A stretch of DNA of 64,000 nucleotides, from NCBI GenBank assembly GCA_024579835.1, contig CP102060.1, positions 1,488,001 through 1,552,000 on the forward strand, read 5' to 3'. Positions 6,649 through 16,353 of the stretch are shown here, piece by piece. Position numbers and translations under genes: made by a program. The notes below the pieces were generated by a model. The model had not been told where the DNA came from, ran no database searches, and was given only the letters and a program-made list of their open reading frames with translations. The DNA comes from Clostridiaceae bacterium HFYG-1003. Its GTDB lineage: Bacteria > Bacillota > Clostridia > Clostridiales > Clostridiaceae. Within the stretch, counting starts at the first letter, position 1. Each line of letters opens with the position of its first letter.

Positions 6649-9600
6649 TTATTTGTCTGTTCCGGCATGATGTGTCGGAGCAGCCTCTTCCCCTTCCAGA
6701 TTGTCGTTGTTTTCAGCCTTGGGCACGTCCTGACCAGCTTTGGGAGCTGATTCCGGGCTTGCTACCGCAGATGCATGAACAACCGTTTCAACCGGTTTGT
6801 CTTCGCTCTTTTTCAGCTCTGGCGCAACAGCGTATTTGGAGAAATCCATTTCTGTTAAGCGAACATAGCTGTCTCTGCGTTCCCGTGCGTCCTGTTCGGT
6901 CTTGGCGAACAGCGCTTCTGCTTCTTCTGGGAATGCTTTGAGCAGGGAAGCGTAGCGAACTTCTCCCATAAGGAAGTCTCTGAATGGCATTTTGGGTTCT
7001 TTGGAATCCAGTGTGAACGGATTCTTGCCCTGATCCTTGAGGGTCGGGTTGTACCGGTAGAGTACCCAGTAGCCGGATTCAACGGCGCGTTTGGTTTCTT
7101 CCTGGCTCATGCCCATACCGTTCTTGAGACCCTGGTTGATACAGGGAGCATATGCGATAACCAGTGACGGTCCGTTGTATGCTTCTGCTTCCGTGATGGC
7201 CTTCATCGCCTGGTTCTTGTCAGCGCCCATACCAATCTGAGCAACATAGACATAACCATAGCTCATGGCCATCATGCCGAGATCCTTCTTCTTGGTCCGT
7301 TTTCCGGATGCTGCAAACTTAGCGATTGCCGCAGTCGGAGTGGACTTGGAAGACTGTCCGCCGGTGTTGGAGTAAACTTCGGTATCAAGAACCAGAACAT
7401 TGACATCCTCACCGGAAGCGAGCACGTGGTCCAGTCCGCCGTATCCGATGTCATAAGCCCATCCGTCTCCGCCGAAGATCCATTGGCTCTTCTTGGACAT
7501 GAATTCTTTGTTCTTGTAGAGGAACTTCAAGGTCTCGTCATTGGAATCCTTGATGAGCGGCAGGATTGCATTCTTGGCAGCTCTGGATTCATCGGCCTTG
7601 CTGTAGTTTGCCAGGAAGTTCTCGAAGGCAGCCTTCAGTTCGCCTTCTGCCTTGCCTGATGCGAGGTAAGCTTCAACCATTCCCTTGATCCGTTCTCTCT
7701 GCGCATTATAACCCAGGTACATGCCAAGGCCATATTCCGCGTTGTCTTCGAACAGAGAGTTAGCCCATGACGGACCTTCTCCAAGGTGGTTGGTGGTGTA
7801 AGGAGTTGCCGGTGCGGAAGCTCCCCAGATGGAGGTACAGCCGGTGGCGTTGGCAATCATCATGCGTTCGCCATAAAGCTGGGTAACAAGCTTGACATAA
7901 GGAGTTTCTCCACAGCCTGCGCAGGCGCCGGAGAATTCCAGAAGCGGCTTCTCGAACTGGGATCCCTTGAGAGTCATCCGGTTCATCGGATTCTTCTTAG
8001 GAGCCAGGCTCATTGCGTAATCCCAGTTTGCCGTTTCATGCATCTGAGATTCGATTGGCTTCATGATCAGAGCTTTTTCCGGTGCGGGACAAACCTGAGC
8101 ACAGTTTCCGCATCCGGTACAGTCGAGGACTGAAACCTGGATCTTGAAGTCAAGACCTTCGAAGGCCTTTCCGCCCATTGCTTTCTTGGTTGCAAATCCT
8201 TCCGGTGCGTTGGCTTTTTCTTCCTCGCTTACCAGGAATGGACGAATGACAGCATGCGGACAAACATAAGCACACTGGTTGCACTGGATACAGGCATCGA
8301 TCTGCCATTCAGGCACATTGACTGCAATTCCGCGTTTTTCGAAGGCAGCAGTTCCCTGCGGGAAGGTACCATCGGCGATATCGGCAAAAACTGATACCGG
8401 GAGGTTGTCGCCTTCCTGAGCATTCATTGGAACTAGAACCTTGGAGATGAACTCCGGAACTTCTGCCTTGGCGGCAGCATCATCCGGCAGGTTCTTCCAC
8501 TCCGGCTTGATTTCAATCTGAACCAGAGCGTTTACACCCTTGTCAATGGCTTCATTGTTCATGTTGACGATCTTTTCGCCCTTCATGCCATAGCTCTTGA
8601 CCACAGAGTCTTTCAGATAACGCACGGCATCTTCAACCGGAATAACGTTTGCCAGCTTAAAGAATCCAGACTGCATGATCATGTTGATGCGGGTTCCAAG
8701 GCCGATTTCTTCAGCAATGGCCTGGGCATCGATGATGTAGAACTTAGCGTTCTTTTCAGCCAGGGTTCTCTTCAGTTTGTTCGGCAGCTTGCTTTCAACT
8801 TCTTCTGCTGCCCAGGGAGAGTTCAGCAGGAAGGTTCCTCCGTCCTTGATGCCCTTTAACAGGTCATACTTGTTAACATAGGAAGGATTGTGGCAGGCAA
8901 TAAAATCAGCCTGCTGGATCAGGTATGGTGCCCGAATTCTGTTCTTTCCGAATCTGAGGTGGGAAACCGTAATACCGCCAGATTTCTTTGAGTCATAGGA
9001 GAAATAACCCTGTGCGTACAGATCGGTATGGTCACCGATGATCTTGATGGCGGATTTATTAGCGCCAACCGTTCCATCGGATCCAAGACCCCAGAATTTG
9101 CACTGTACAGTGCCTGCCGGAGTGATATTAACTTCTTCTGCGGTCGGCAGTGAAGTAAAGGTAACATCATCAACGATACCTACGGTAAATCCGTTCTTCA
9201 CTTCGTTGCGCTTGAGGTTATCGAATACGGAAATGATCTGGCCCGGGGTCACATCCTTGGATCCCAGTCCATAGCGTCCGCCAACAATTTCCGGCCGATT
9301 CTCAACATCGTAGAAAGCGGTGCGGACATCCAAATAAAGGGGTTCGCCGTGTGCGCCTGGTTCCTTTGTCCGATCCAGAACTGCGATCTTCTTGGCAGTC
9401 TTTGGCACGACATCCAGGAAATGCTTCACTGAGAACGGACGATACAGATGGACATTGACCAGTCCAACTTTTTCACCCTTGGCTACGAGGTAGTCTACAA
9501 CTTCCTCAGCCGCGTCACAGACAGATCCCATAGCGATAATGACATTTTCTGCGTCTGCTGCTCCATGATAGTTGAACAGACCATAATTTCTGCCGGTTAC

Positions 9601-10353
9601 TTTGCTGACTTCATGCATGTAGTTCTCAACAATGGCTGGAACTTCATTGTAGTACCGATTGGAAGCTTCTCTGCCCTGGAAATAGATGTCCGGGTTCTGA
9701 GCGGTTCCTCTGGTGACAGGGCGTTCCGGGTTCAGAGACTTGGAACGGAATTCCTGAATCTTGTCCCAGTCAACCATTTTGGCTAATTCTTCATCAGTCC
9801 AAACTTCGATCTTCTGAACTTCATGAGAGGTACGGAAACCATCAAAGAAATTCAAAACCGGAAGGCTGGCCTTAATCGCCGTCAGATGAGCTACTGCGGA
9901 GAGATCCATGACCTCCTGAACACTGGATTCAGCCAACATGATAAATCCGGAAGCTCTGGCTGCCATGACGTCCTGATGGTCGCCGAAAATCGACAGTGCA
10001 TGGGCTGCCAGTGCTCTGGCCGCAACATGGAATACACCGGGAAGCAATTCACCGGCAATCTTGTACATGTTGGGAAGCATCAGCAGAAGTCCCTGGGAAG
10101 CTGTGTATGTGCTGGTCAGAGAACCTGCCTGCAAAGAACCGTGAACTGCTCCGGCGGCTCCTGCTTCGGACTGCATTTCCACGACTTTTACGACCGTGCC
10201 GAATAAGTTCTTTCTTCCTTTGGAGGCCCATTCGTCTACTGACTCAGGCATTGGGGAAGACGGTGTGATCGGATAGATCGCAGCTACTTCTGAAAACGCA
10301 TATGATACGTGAGCAGCAGCGGTATTTCCATCCATGGTTTTGATTTGTCTCAT
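6649..10353 (-). CDS. nifJ: pyruvate:ferredoxin (flavodoxin) oxidoreductase
   Basis: Single-chain PFOR of 1234 residues that oxidises pyruvate and CoA to acetyl-CoA and CO2 while reducing ferredoxin. Start ATG at 10353 (MRQIKTMDGNTAAAHVSYAF) is preceded by AGGGAGAG; an upstream in-frame ATG at 10446 would add 31 off-family residues. Order: pyrimidine-binding domain (IYPITPSSPMPE), CoA domain, gamma domain (KFWGLGSDGTVGANK), two 4Fe-4S motifs (CIQCNQCAYVCPH and CTGCGNCAQVCP), proximal-cluster cysteines (GACAGCGETPY), and TPP site (GGDGWAYDIGYGG, SNTGGQSSKSTP). The last 50-60 residues are an unusual Ala/Glu/Pro-rich tail after the normal family end. Monocistronic. Confidence 0.96.
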   Translation of the reverse strand: MRQIKTMDGNTAAAHVSYAFSEVAAIYPITPSSPMPESVDEWASKGRKNLFGTVVKVVEMQSEAGAAGAVHGSLQAGSLTSTYTASQGLLLMLPNMYKIAGELLPGVFHVAARALAAHALSIFGDHQDVMAARASGFIMLAESSVQEVMDLSAVAHLTAIKASLPVLNFFDGFRTSHEVQKIEVWTDEELAKMVDWDKIQEFRSKSLNPERPVTRGTAQNPDIYFQGREASNRYYNEVPAIVENYMHEVSKVTGRNYGLFNYHGAADAENVIIAMGSVCDAAEEVVDYLVAKGEKVGLVNVHLYRPFSVKHFLDVVPKTAKKIAVLDRTKEPGAHGEPLYLDVRTAFYDVENRPEIVGGRYGLGSKDVTPGQIISVFDNLKRNEVKNGFTVGIVDDVTFTSLPTAEEVNITPAGTVQCKFWGLGSDGTVGANKSAIKIIGDHTDLYAQGYFSYDSKKSGGITVSHLRFGKNRIRAPYLIQQADFIACHNPSYVNKYDLLKGIKDGGTFLLNSPWAAEEVESKLPNKLKRTLAEKNAKFYIIDAQAIAEEIGLGTRINMIMQSGFFKLANVIPVEDAVRYLKDSVVKSYGMKGEKIVNMNNEAIDKGVNALVQIEIKPEWKNLPDDAAAKAEVPEFISKVLVPMNAQEGDNLPVSVFADIADGTFPQGTAAFEKRGIAVNVPEWQIDACIQCNQCAYVCPHAVIRPFLVSEEEKANAPEGFATKKAMGGKAFEGLDFKIQVSVLDCTGCGNCAQVCPAPEKALIMKPIESQMHETANWDYAMSLAPKKNPMNRMTLKGSQFEKPLLEFSGACAGCGETPYVKLVTQLYGERMMIANATGCTSIWGASAPATPYTTNHLGEGPSWANSLFEDNAEYGLGMYLGYNAQRERIKGMVEAYLASGKAEGELKAAFENFLANYSKADESRAAKNAILPLIKDSNDETLKFLYKNKEFMSKKSQWIFGGDGWAYDIGYGGLDHVLASGEDVNVLVLDTEVYSNTGGQSSKSTPTAAIAKFAASGKRTKKKDLGMMAMSYGYVYVAQIGMGADKNQAMKAITEAEAYNGPSLVIAYAPCINQGLKNGMGMSQEETKRAVESGYWVLYRYNPTLKDQGKNPFTLDSKEPKMPFRDFLMGEVRYASLLKAFPEEAEALFAKTEQDARERRDSYVRLTEMDFSKYAVAPELKKSEDKPVETVVHASAVASPESAPKAGQDVPKAENNDNLEGEEAAPTHHAGTDK

Positions 10354-10496
10354 GTCTGTAATCTCTCCCTTACATGAAATTTTTTTGAAATTCCCTGATT
10401 CCGGCGGACAGCTCAATAATAAAACAGCTGGCACGGGATCACTCATTTCAATGATACACGATTATTTTGTTATAAAAAAACGTCTCCGTCTTTATA

Positions 10497-10524
10497 ATTA
10501 TATACTATTGTTAATAAAATGCAA
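10497..10524 (-). promoter_or_regulatory. PFOR promoter
   Basis: Minus-strand TTGCAT (10524-10519), 16-bp spacer, TATAAT (10502-10497), giving a start near 10490 and a leader of about 135 bases. Confidence 0.65.
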
Positions 10525-10657
10525 CAGATTGGCCTGCCTCAATTAAATCGATTTACATCGACTGAATCATTGGTCCGTGCAGAAAACAGCCCAAAATCTC
10601 CCGAACCGGAACATCACGCGTTGATTTAGTTCACAATTCTGTTCAAATTGTCAGAAC

Positions 10658-10700
10658 TCAGAAGAAAAAGAATGCTCCGGAGCAAACCCGCGGAGCATTC
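10658..10700 (-). terminator. terminator of the beta-CASP nuclease gene
   Basis: Minus-strand GAATGCTCCG and CGGAGCATTC make a 10-bp stem followed by TTTTTCTTC. It lies about 130 bases beyond the stop at 10831. Confidence 0.8.
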
Positions 10701-10830
10701 TCTGAATGATATAGATATCCGAGTTAATTGATACAGATATACGACATCCCTGGAAGCGATTACCTGAAGAATGTAACAGATCCCGTTCTTCCCTGTGGGA
10801 CAGGCTGACAAATCAATGGATGGAATCGAA

Positions 10831-12414
10831 TCAGTGATGATTGGTTTTTCTGGCATGAAGCAGCGCTCTGATTTCATCCAGAATCTGTTCATCCGTCATA
10901 TTGTTCAGATCCATCTGACCGATGGATTCCAGAATCCGTTCCTTGAACCGGGAGGTAAAACGAACATGTTCTGCAGGAACAATCGTTGTCTTTTCCGGTC
11001 GTTCCAGATCTTCCTTGGAACAACAGTCTACAATGGTGCCTTCTTTCGGTATGGCCACCTGATAGCCTTTTTCCCGGAGTCTGGCTGACAAAACCGCCTG
11101 CGCATCGTCATCGCCGTGCACAAGGAAAATTTTCTTTGGCGGGTTGACGGTAAAGGCTTCGACAAACTCAATCAGACCTCTTTGATCCGCATGACCGGAT
11201 AAACCTGTCAACTGTTCAATTCTGGCTTCAACGGCAATTTCCTCTCCAAATATCCGAACTTCTTTCTTTCCGTCCAGAATCAGTCGCCCCAAGGTCTGTT
11301 CTGCCTGATACCCGACAAAAACCACCGTACTTTCGGGACGCCAGAGATTATGTTTCAAATGATGGCGAATTCGCCCAGCCTCGGCCATGCCTGAAGCGGA
11401 GATGATGACCAGCCCTTCCCGGGTCCGGTTGAGCTTCATGCTGTCTTCCACGCTGTCCGTGAAATGAAGCTGTGGAAAACTCAGCACATTATCGCCATGC
11501 TCCATTCGCTCCTGAGCATGCCGGTCAAAATATGCCTTATGCTTTTCAAAAACGGCTGTTGCCTTGCTTGCCAGCGGGGAGTCAACAAACACGCGGGTAC
11601 GCTTATCCAGCTGACCGTTCTCGGCGAATTCATTCAGAACGTAGAGGATTTCCTGCGTACGCCCCACTGCGAAGGATGGAATAATCACATTTCCGCCATT
11701 TCGAATCGTAGAATTGATGATACCCAGCAGCTTCTGATTTTCATTTACCTGTGGTTCATGGAATCGATCTCCATAAGTGGATTCCATGATTAGAACATCC
11801 GCTTCGTCAATGTAGCGAGGTTCCCGCATCAGGGGAATGTTGTGGTTGCCGATATCTCCGGAGAAGACGACCTTGATCTCGTCGCTGCCTTCTTCCTGAA
11901 TCCACATCTCTACAAACGACGAACCGAGCATATGACCTGAATCCTGGAAGCGCAGCCGGAAGCCTGGGAAAAGGACAAGCTGCTCATTGTAATCCAGGGT
12001 CTCAAACAGTTTCAGCACGGCTTCGGCGTGCTCGATGGTGTAAATCGGTTCTTCCAGCGGTTTCCGGCCTCTCTTGCGATGGCGGTTTTCTCGTTCAGCA
12101 TCCTGTTCCTGGATGAAAGCGGAGTCGCGAAGCATGATCCCGCAAAGATCGTACGTCGGCGGGGTAGAAATAATTCGTCCGCGAAAACCTTTTTTATAAA
12201 GCATCGGAATTCGACCCGAGTGATCAATATGGGCATGAGACAGAATCAGGTATTCAATCTTCGCCGGATCAAACGGGAATACGTCATTTCCACGGATCTT
12301 TGCATCCGCCCCCTGATATAAACCACAATCCAGAAGAACCTGATGTCCGTTCACTTCCAGCAGATGGGACGAACCGGTCACTGAACCGGCTGCACCAGAA
12401 AATTTTAATTTCAT
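10831..12414 (-). CDS. beta-CASP metallo-beta-lactamase-fold RNA nuclease
   Basis: 527 residues. The N-terminal metallo-beta-lactamase domain has the zinc motif H60-x-H62-x-D64-H65 in LSHAHIDHSGRIP, with further ligand motifs in LGSSFVEM, FSGDIGNHN and STYGDR. The beta-CASP insertion follows (VIIPSFAVGRTQEIL, SGMAEAGRIRHHL). A C-terminal RMMBL part contains GLSGHADQRGLIEF and FLVHGDDDA. This order is that of the YSH1/CPSF73-type bacterial proteins, expected to act on RNA in the cytoplasm. GGAGGT sets the ATG start. It is a single gene between murG and nifJ. Confidence 0.9.
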   Translation of the reverse strand: MKLKFSGAAGSVTGSSHLLEVNGHQVLLDCGLYQGADAKIRGNDVFPFDPAKIEYLILSHAHIDHSGRIPMLYKKGFRGRIISTPPTYDLCGIMLRDSAFIQEQDAERENRHRKRGRKPLEEPIYTIEHAEAVLKLFETLDYNEQLVLFPGFRLRFQDSGHMLGSSFVEMWIQEEGSDEIKVVFSGDIGNHNIPLMREPRYIDEADVLIMESTYGDRFHEPQVNENQKLLGIINSTIRNGGNVIIPSFAVGRTQEILYVLNEFAENGQLDKRTRVFVDSPLASKATAVFEKHKAYFDRHAQERMEHGDNVLSFPQLHFTDSVEDSMKLNRTREGLVIISASGMAEAGRIRHHLKHNLWRPESTVVFVGYQAEQTLGRLILDGKKEVRIFGEEIAVEARIEQLTGLSGHADQRGLIEFVEAFTVNPPKKIFLVHGDDDAQAVLSARLREKGYQVAIPKEGTIVDCCSKEDLERPEKTTIVPAEHVRFTSRFKERILESIGQMDLNNMTDEQILDEIRALLHARKTNHH

Positions 12415-12519
12415 TCCTACCTCCAGTAATGCATCGTATTTGGTCTTAGCATCGAAATGGGTCTAAGTCTTTTAAATAAATTATCTCAGTAAGATATTGC
12501 CAACTCTGCTTTCATTATA

Positions 12520-12557
12520 GACGAATGGCCTGCCGGAATCTCGCCGGCAGGCCATCG
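12520..12557 (-). terminator. murG terminator
   Basis: Minus-strand ATGGCCTGCCGG and CCGGCAGGCCAT form a strong GC-rich stem (12524-12554) followed by TCGTCTAT. The T tract is weak. Confidence 0.65.
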
Positions 12558-12579
12558 TTCAATAAAAATTAACCGCATG

Positions 12580-13740
12580 TTACTGAGCTTCAGGTTTCTG
12601 CAAATTGCTTCTGACAATGTTCTTTTCGAACAGAGGGGGGTTTTCCGAGGGTTCCGGCCGTTTCCCATCCTGGTGACGACTGGCGAGAGTATCTTCGATG
12701 ACAGCAAGTATTTTTTCTGCCCCACCTTTCACTATCGCCCGGTCCATATTGTCCCGGAATTCCTCCGTCCTGGCCTTCAGCTCCTGCAGTGCCTGAAACA
12801 GGCTTTCTGCCGTAAGGTCTTTCTCGCGAAGCAGCAACGAATAGCCAGCTTTCTGAAACGATTCGGCATTGTGGATCTGATCCCCCCGACTCTGGTTCAG
12901 ATCCAGCGGGATCAGCAGATTCGGCTTTTTCAGCGCCAGAAACTCGAAGATAGAATTGGATCCGGCCCTTGATACAATATAGCCCGCAGCAGCCAGTACA
13001 TCCTTCATGCGGGATCCAATATAGTCATACTGGGCATAACCCGAAGTCCGCTCCAGCTGTGAATTCACATTTCCTTTTCCCACCAGATGGACCACTTGAA
13101 AATCCTGCAGCAGTCGTTCCAGATTTGCCCAAACCAGCTGATTAAGAAGATTTGCGCCCAAAGATCCGCCCATAACCAGCAGCACCGGCTTATCCGGAGT
13201 AAAGCCCATGAATTCCCGTCCACTGCCGGCATCGCCCTGGAACAGTTCATCACGAACCGGCGAGCCAACTACGACGCCCTTTTCTCCAAAGGAGTCCCTG
13301 GTTTCAGGAAACGTCACAAGCATTTTCGTAGCATAGCGGGCGGCGATCCGATTGGCCAGACCAGGTGTCAGATCGGATTCATGGCCAATGAAGGGGATCT
13401 TCAGAGCAGCGGCCGCCATAGCGACTGGAACTGTAACATATCCCCCTTTGCTGAAGATCAGATCCGGTTTTTCCCGTTTCAGAATCCGCAGGGCATCGGT
13501 GAGACCTTTCGCTACGCGGAAGATGTCGGTCAGGTTTTTCAGCGATTTGTAGCGGCGCAGTTTGCCCGAAGAAATCGGATGGTAAGGGATTCCTTCCTTC
13601 TGGATCAAATCCCGTTCAATTCCGTTATGAGATCCGATGTATAACAGCTCATAGCCCCTGGTCCGAAGTCCCGGCAGGATCGCCAGATTGCCCATTACAT
13701 GCCCGGCTGTTCCGCCACCGGTGAGTACCACTTTCGTCAT
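12580..13740 (-). CDS. murG: UDP-GlcNAc:lipid I N-acetylglucosaminyltransferase MurG
   Basis: 386-residue GT-B glycosyltransferase that adds GlcNAc to lipid I to make lipid II on the inner face of the membrane. Seen: the N-terminal glycine loop TGGGTAGHV, the second loop VMGGSLGANLLNQ, SRAGSNSIFEFLAL and the UDP-binding stretch IPLDLNQSRGDQIHNAESFQKAGY. The length is slightly above the usual 350-370 because of a polar C-terminal tail. It starts 126 bases downstream of the MurE-like gene on the same strand. It sits apart from a dcw cluster, so another MurG copy elsewhere is possible. Confidence 0.93.
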   Translation of the reverse strand: MTKVVLTGGGTAGHVMGNLAILPGLRTRGYELLYIGSHNGIERDLIQKEGIPYHPISSGKLRRYKSLKNLTDIFRVAKGLTDALRILKREKPDLIFSKGGYVTVPVAMAAAALKIPFIGHESDLTPGLANRIAARYATKMLVTFPETRDSFGEKGVVVGSPVRDELFQGDAGSGREFMGFTPDKPVLLVMGGSLGANLLNQLVWANLERLLQDFQVVHLVGKGNVNSQLERTSGYAQYDYIGSRMKDVLAAAGYIVSRAGSNSIFEFLALKKPNLLIPLDLNQSRGDQIHNAESFQKAGYSLLLREKDLTAESLFQALQELKARTEEFRDNMDRAIVKGGAEKILAVIEDTLASRHQDGKRPEPSENPPLFEKNIVRSNLQKPEAQ

Positions 13741-13865
13741 AATCTTTGGTTCCTTCCTCTTCTTGTTCTCGAAATGAAAATCATTTGAATAAGTCTGATT
13801 TTTAGACAGTTCATCTGCTATCCCCCGTGGATCCGACCGGTCGGAGGCTCAATGGGTGTTATTTC

Positions 13866-15410
13866 TTAACCGCAAACTCTTCCCGTCATGGGGCGAAGAA
13901 TTTCTTCCGCCCGCTCGGGATGCCGGTGAGCCAGCATCGTCAGAATTTTTCGTCCTCCCAGATCCATGCCCTGCGTGCCGGCCAGGAAAATGATATCGCC
14001 CGGCTCCACTACGCTTAAAGCATACTGCAGGGCCTCATCCATAGCAGCCCGAAAGGTCACTTTCAACGGAGTCTTTTCAATCTCCTCAAAAAATACCGCC
14101 TTTTCCGCCGGCAGGACCCGATCTTTATCAGTCACTTCCCCCAGAGTTTCCGTCACGATGATTTCATCCAGATTCAGCAGCGGCAGCCATCGAGCCAGCG
14201 TCTGAACATTTTCCCGGTTCACCGTAACACCGCGGTTGCCCCGAATGGCGTAGACCATGCGCAGTTTCCGGTAATGCAGGCTGGAGAGGCTTTTCAGCGA
14301 AGTCTCAATATTGTTCATATTGGCAAAGTGATCATCGATGATCTTGAACTGATCATCATAAATCAGTTCAAACCGGCGTTCCAGTCCCTTGAAATTCTTC
14401 AGACCCATTTGAATGGCGGCACGGTCGATTCCCTGACACAGCGCCATGGCACAGCAGGCTACCGCGTTGGCGACCGTGTGCTGACCTGGTGTAGAAAGTT
14501 CTATTGGTATCTTTTGCGGTTCTATTGTGAGCGGTTGAGATCCCCGCAGTACAATCGCCCGGGAAATAACCAGCGTAAAGCGGGGCGAATCACCCGACAA
14601 ATCGACTGCTTCCGGATAGATATCGCCAACCCCCTGTGTCAGAGAATAGGTCACTTCCTGTCCGCTGCTCTTCCCCTCCAGACGGGCAATCGCCGGATCA
14701 GACAGATTAATGATTGTTGCTGTTTCGGCCCGGGCCCCGGTAATCAGAGAAGCTTTGGCCTCCCAGTAGGCTTCCAGCGATCCATGCTGGTCTATATGTT
14801 CCCTGGAAAAGTTGTTGAATGAAACGACATCAAAGTGAACATCCGCGCAGCGGAACTGTTCCAGGGCAGAGGAGGACACTTCCATGGTCACCGTGTTGAC
14901 TCCCTCCTCTTTCATCCGGGCAAAATAACCCTGAAGTTCAAAGCTTTCCGGAGTTGTCATCGCGGCCGGAATCACCTCTCTGCCGATCCGGATCTTTACC
15001 GTACCAATGAGTCCGGAAGTGATGCCGGCCGCCCGAATAATCTCATCGAGCATAAAGGAAATGGTGGTTTTACCATTCGTAGCCGTGATGCCGTAAACAA
15101 AGAGATCTCGCGTGGGATGCCCGTAATAGGCCGCCGACAGGCTGCTCCAGGCCTGTCGCGAATTAACCACCCGATACTGTGCGATGGGAACGGATGGGTC
15201 AATCCGTTCAACTATAGCCGCTTCCCCACCGCGTGCTTTGACATCACTCAGAAATCGATGGCCGTCCACGTGGGTACCGGGGATAGCTATATACAGGGCT
15301 TTGGCATGGATCTGGCGGGAATCGTTGGTGATCCGTTCAATATCAAGGTTATCCAGAGGCCGAAACTCCTCCAGCACTTCAGTTTCATTCAACAAATTGA
15401 CCAAACGCAT
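13866..15410 (-). CDS. divergent MurE-like Mur ligase
   Basis: 514 residues from ATG 15410 (MRLVNLLNETEVLEEF), chosen for GAAAGGA about 9 bases upstream; the longer frame to 15587 lacks a ribosome site and overlaps the divergent gene. All three Mur ligase domains are visible: MurE-type N-domain (ITNDSRQIHAKALYIAIPG), ATP loop GITATNGKTT (residues 108-117), the TTPESFELQGYF and EVSSSAL segments, and STPGQHTVANAVA. The usual DYAHTPDAL segment is replaced by DDHFANMNNIE, and I cannot find the DNPR-type amino-acid motif. So it probably ligates an amino acid to a UDP-MurNAc-like or related substrate, but the substrate is uncertain. It is followed by murG. Confidence 0.8.
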   Translation of the reverse strand: MRLVNLLNETEVLEEFRPLDNLDIERITNDSRQIHAKALYIAIPGTHVDGHRFLSDVKARGGEAAIVERIDPSVPIAQYRVVNSRQAWSSLSAAYYGHPTRDLFVYGITATNGKTTISFMLDEIIRAAGITSGLIGTVKIRIGREVIPAAMTTPESFELQGYFARMKEEGVNTVTMEVSSSALEQFRCADVHFDVVSFNNFSREHIDQHGSLEAYWEAKASLITGARAETATIINLSDPAIARLEGKSSGQEVTYSLTQGVGDIYPEAVDLSGDSPRFTLVISRAIVLRGSQPLTIEPQKIPIELSTPGQHTVANAVACCAMALCQGIDRAAIQMGLKNFKGLERRFELIYDDQFKIIDDHFANMNNIETSLKSLSSLHYRKLRMVYAIRGNRGVTVNRENVQTLARWLPLLNLDEIIVTETLGEVTDKDRVLPAEKAVFFEEIEKTPLKVTFRAAMDEALQYALSVVEPGDIIFLAGTQGMDLGGRKILTMLAHRHPERAEEILRPMTGRVCG

Positions 15411-15443
15411 GCAATCGTGTCCTTTCAAAATTAAATCAACCCT

Positions 15444-15463
15444 ATTATAACGCATGATATACT
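15444..15463. promoter_or_regulatory. overlapping divergent promoters, MurE-like and RlmA-like genes
   Basis: The 70-bp gap between the divergent starts holds a minus-strand TATAAT (15449-15444) and a plus-strand extended -10, TGATATACT (TATACT 15458-15463). Both -35 boxes are poor. The plus transcript would have a leader of only about 10 bases. Confidence 0.5.
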
Positions 15464-15480
15464 CAGATTGGTGATGCAAA

Positions 15481-16284
15481 ATGGAATTAAACCAACTCAA
15501 TGAAAAACTTGCCCGATTGAACGGAATGATGGTATGCCCGATCTGCCACAATCCGCTGGAAATGATCTCCCATGAGGTTCGCTGCACCTCGAATCATAGT
15601 TTCAATGTCTCCAAATCAGGATCGATCAATTTTATCCCCGTGAAAATCCACGCCCGCGATCGAGCCTATTACGCCAATGAACTCGCGCTCCATCAATTGC
15701 CGCCCTTTCGGGAATTGTTGGAAAGTGTGACAGATCAAACTACGGAACCCTTTTGCCTGACCGGTTCCTCTCTGTCTCCGTTTCTGGGAAGCAGCGGAAT
15801 TGGCTTTGAAGCAGCCCAACCTTCGGTCGACCTACAGCTGAAAGAAAATCCGGACCGGCTGATTTTTACTGCTCTGGCTGATCGACTGCCTCTTCCGACT
15901 GGTTCCATGGACCGGGTCATCCGGCTGGATGATCAGTCCGGAATCGAAGAAAGTCTTCGAATTCTGGCCAGTGGGCATCGGATGTTCCGGATTATCCCGG
16001 GACCGGGTCATCTTCTGGAACTGCGCCGTCATCTGTTTACCGGCCGCCGGCTTGGTCTAAGAGAAAAACCGGCATTAATTCGGGAACTGTACCAACTGCA
16101 GGAAGAAGGCGGCATGGTGAGGGCACAGCGCTTTCGGAAAAGCTTTCAGCCCACGGTCCCACAAAAAGAAATCCTGCTCCGGCAATGGATCTCCCCAAAT
16201 GACCTACGCATCGCGCAGATCGCTGCAGTCATCGACGCCGTAACATTTGACTTCATGATCTACTCCCTGCAGAAACATCAGTAG
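15481..16284 (+). CDS. RlmA-like protein with an eroded SAM site
   Basis: 267 residues, similar in plan to 23S rRNA (guanine-N1) methyltransferase RlmA. The N-terminal zinc knuckle is intact (Cys19, Cys22, Cys35, His39 in CPICHNPLEM and RCTSNHSFNVSKSGSINFIPV). The later segment LPLPTGSMDRVIR and the stretch IIPGPGHLLELRRHLF match RlmA's LPF..SMDAIIR and TPGPRHLMELK. Between them, the glycine-rich SAM motif I (LDIGCGEG in RlmA) is replaced by CLTGSSLSPFLGSS. It may therefore bind rRNA without methylating it, or bind SAM differently. It is divergent from the MurE-like gene and has a weak ribosome site (GGTGAT). Confidence 0.72.
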   Translation: MELNQLNEKLARLNGMMVCPICHNPLEMISHEVRCTSNHSFNVSKSGSINFIPVKIHARDRAYYANELALHQLPPFRELLESVTDQTTEPFCLTGSSLSPFLGSSGIGFEAAQPSVDLQLKENPDRLIFTALADRLPLPTGSMDRVIRLDDQSGIEESLRILASGHRMFRIIPGPGHLLELRRHLFTGRRLGLREKPALIRELYQLQEEGGMVRAQRFRKSFQPTVPQKEILLRQWISPNDLRIAQIAAVIDAVTFDFMIYSLQKHQ

Positions 16285-16353
16285 GCGAACTCTCTGCTTC
16301 ATTCGAATGACCTGGCAAAAAATATTTTCATCTTCAAGCCTCATGAAACGATA

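Larger units (their letters stand above)
10354..10830. other. non-coding region upstream of PFOR
   Basis: 477 bases. It holds the PFOR promoter and a leader of about 135 bases, and at the far end the terminator of the beta-CASP gene. The leader is A/T rich and shows no riboswitch that I recognise. Nothing identifiable was found between about 10525 and 10655 or between 10705 and 10830. Confidence 0.6.
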
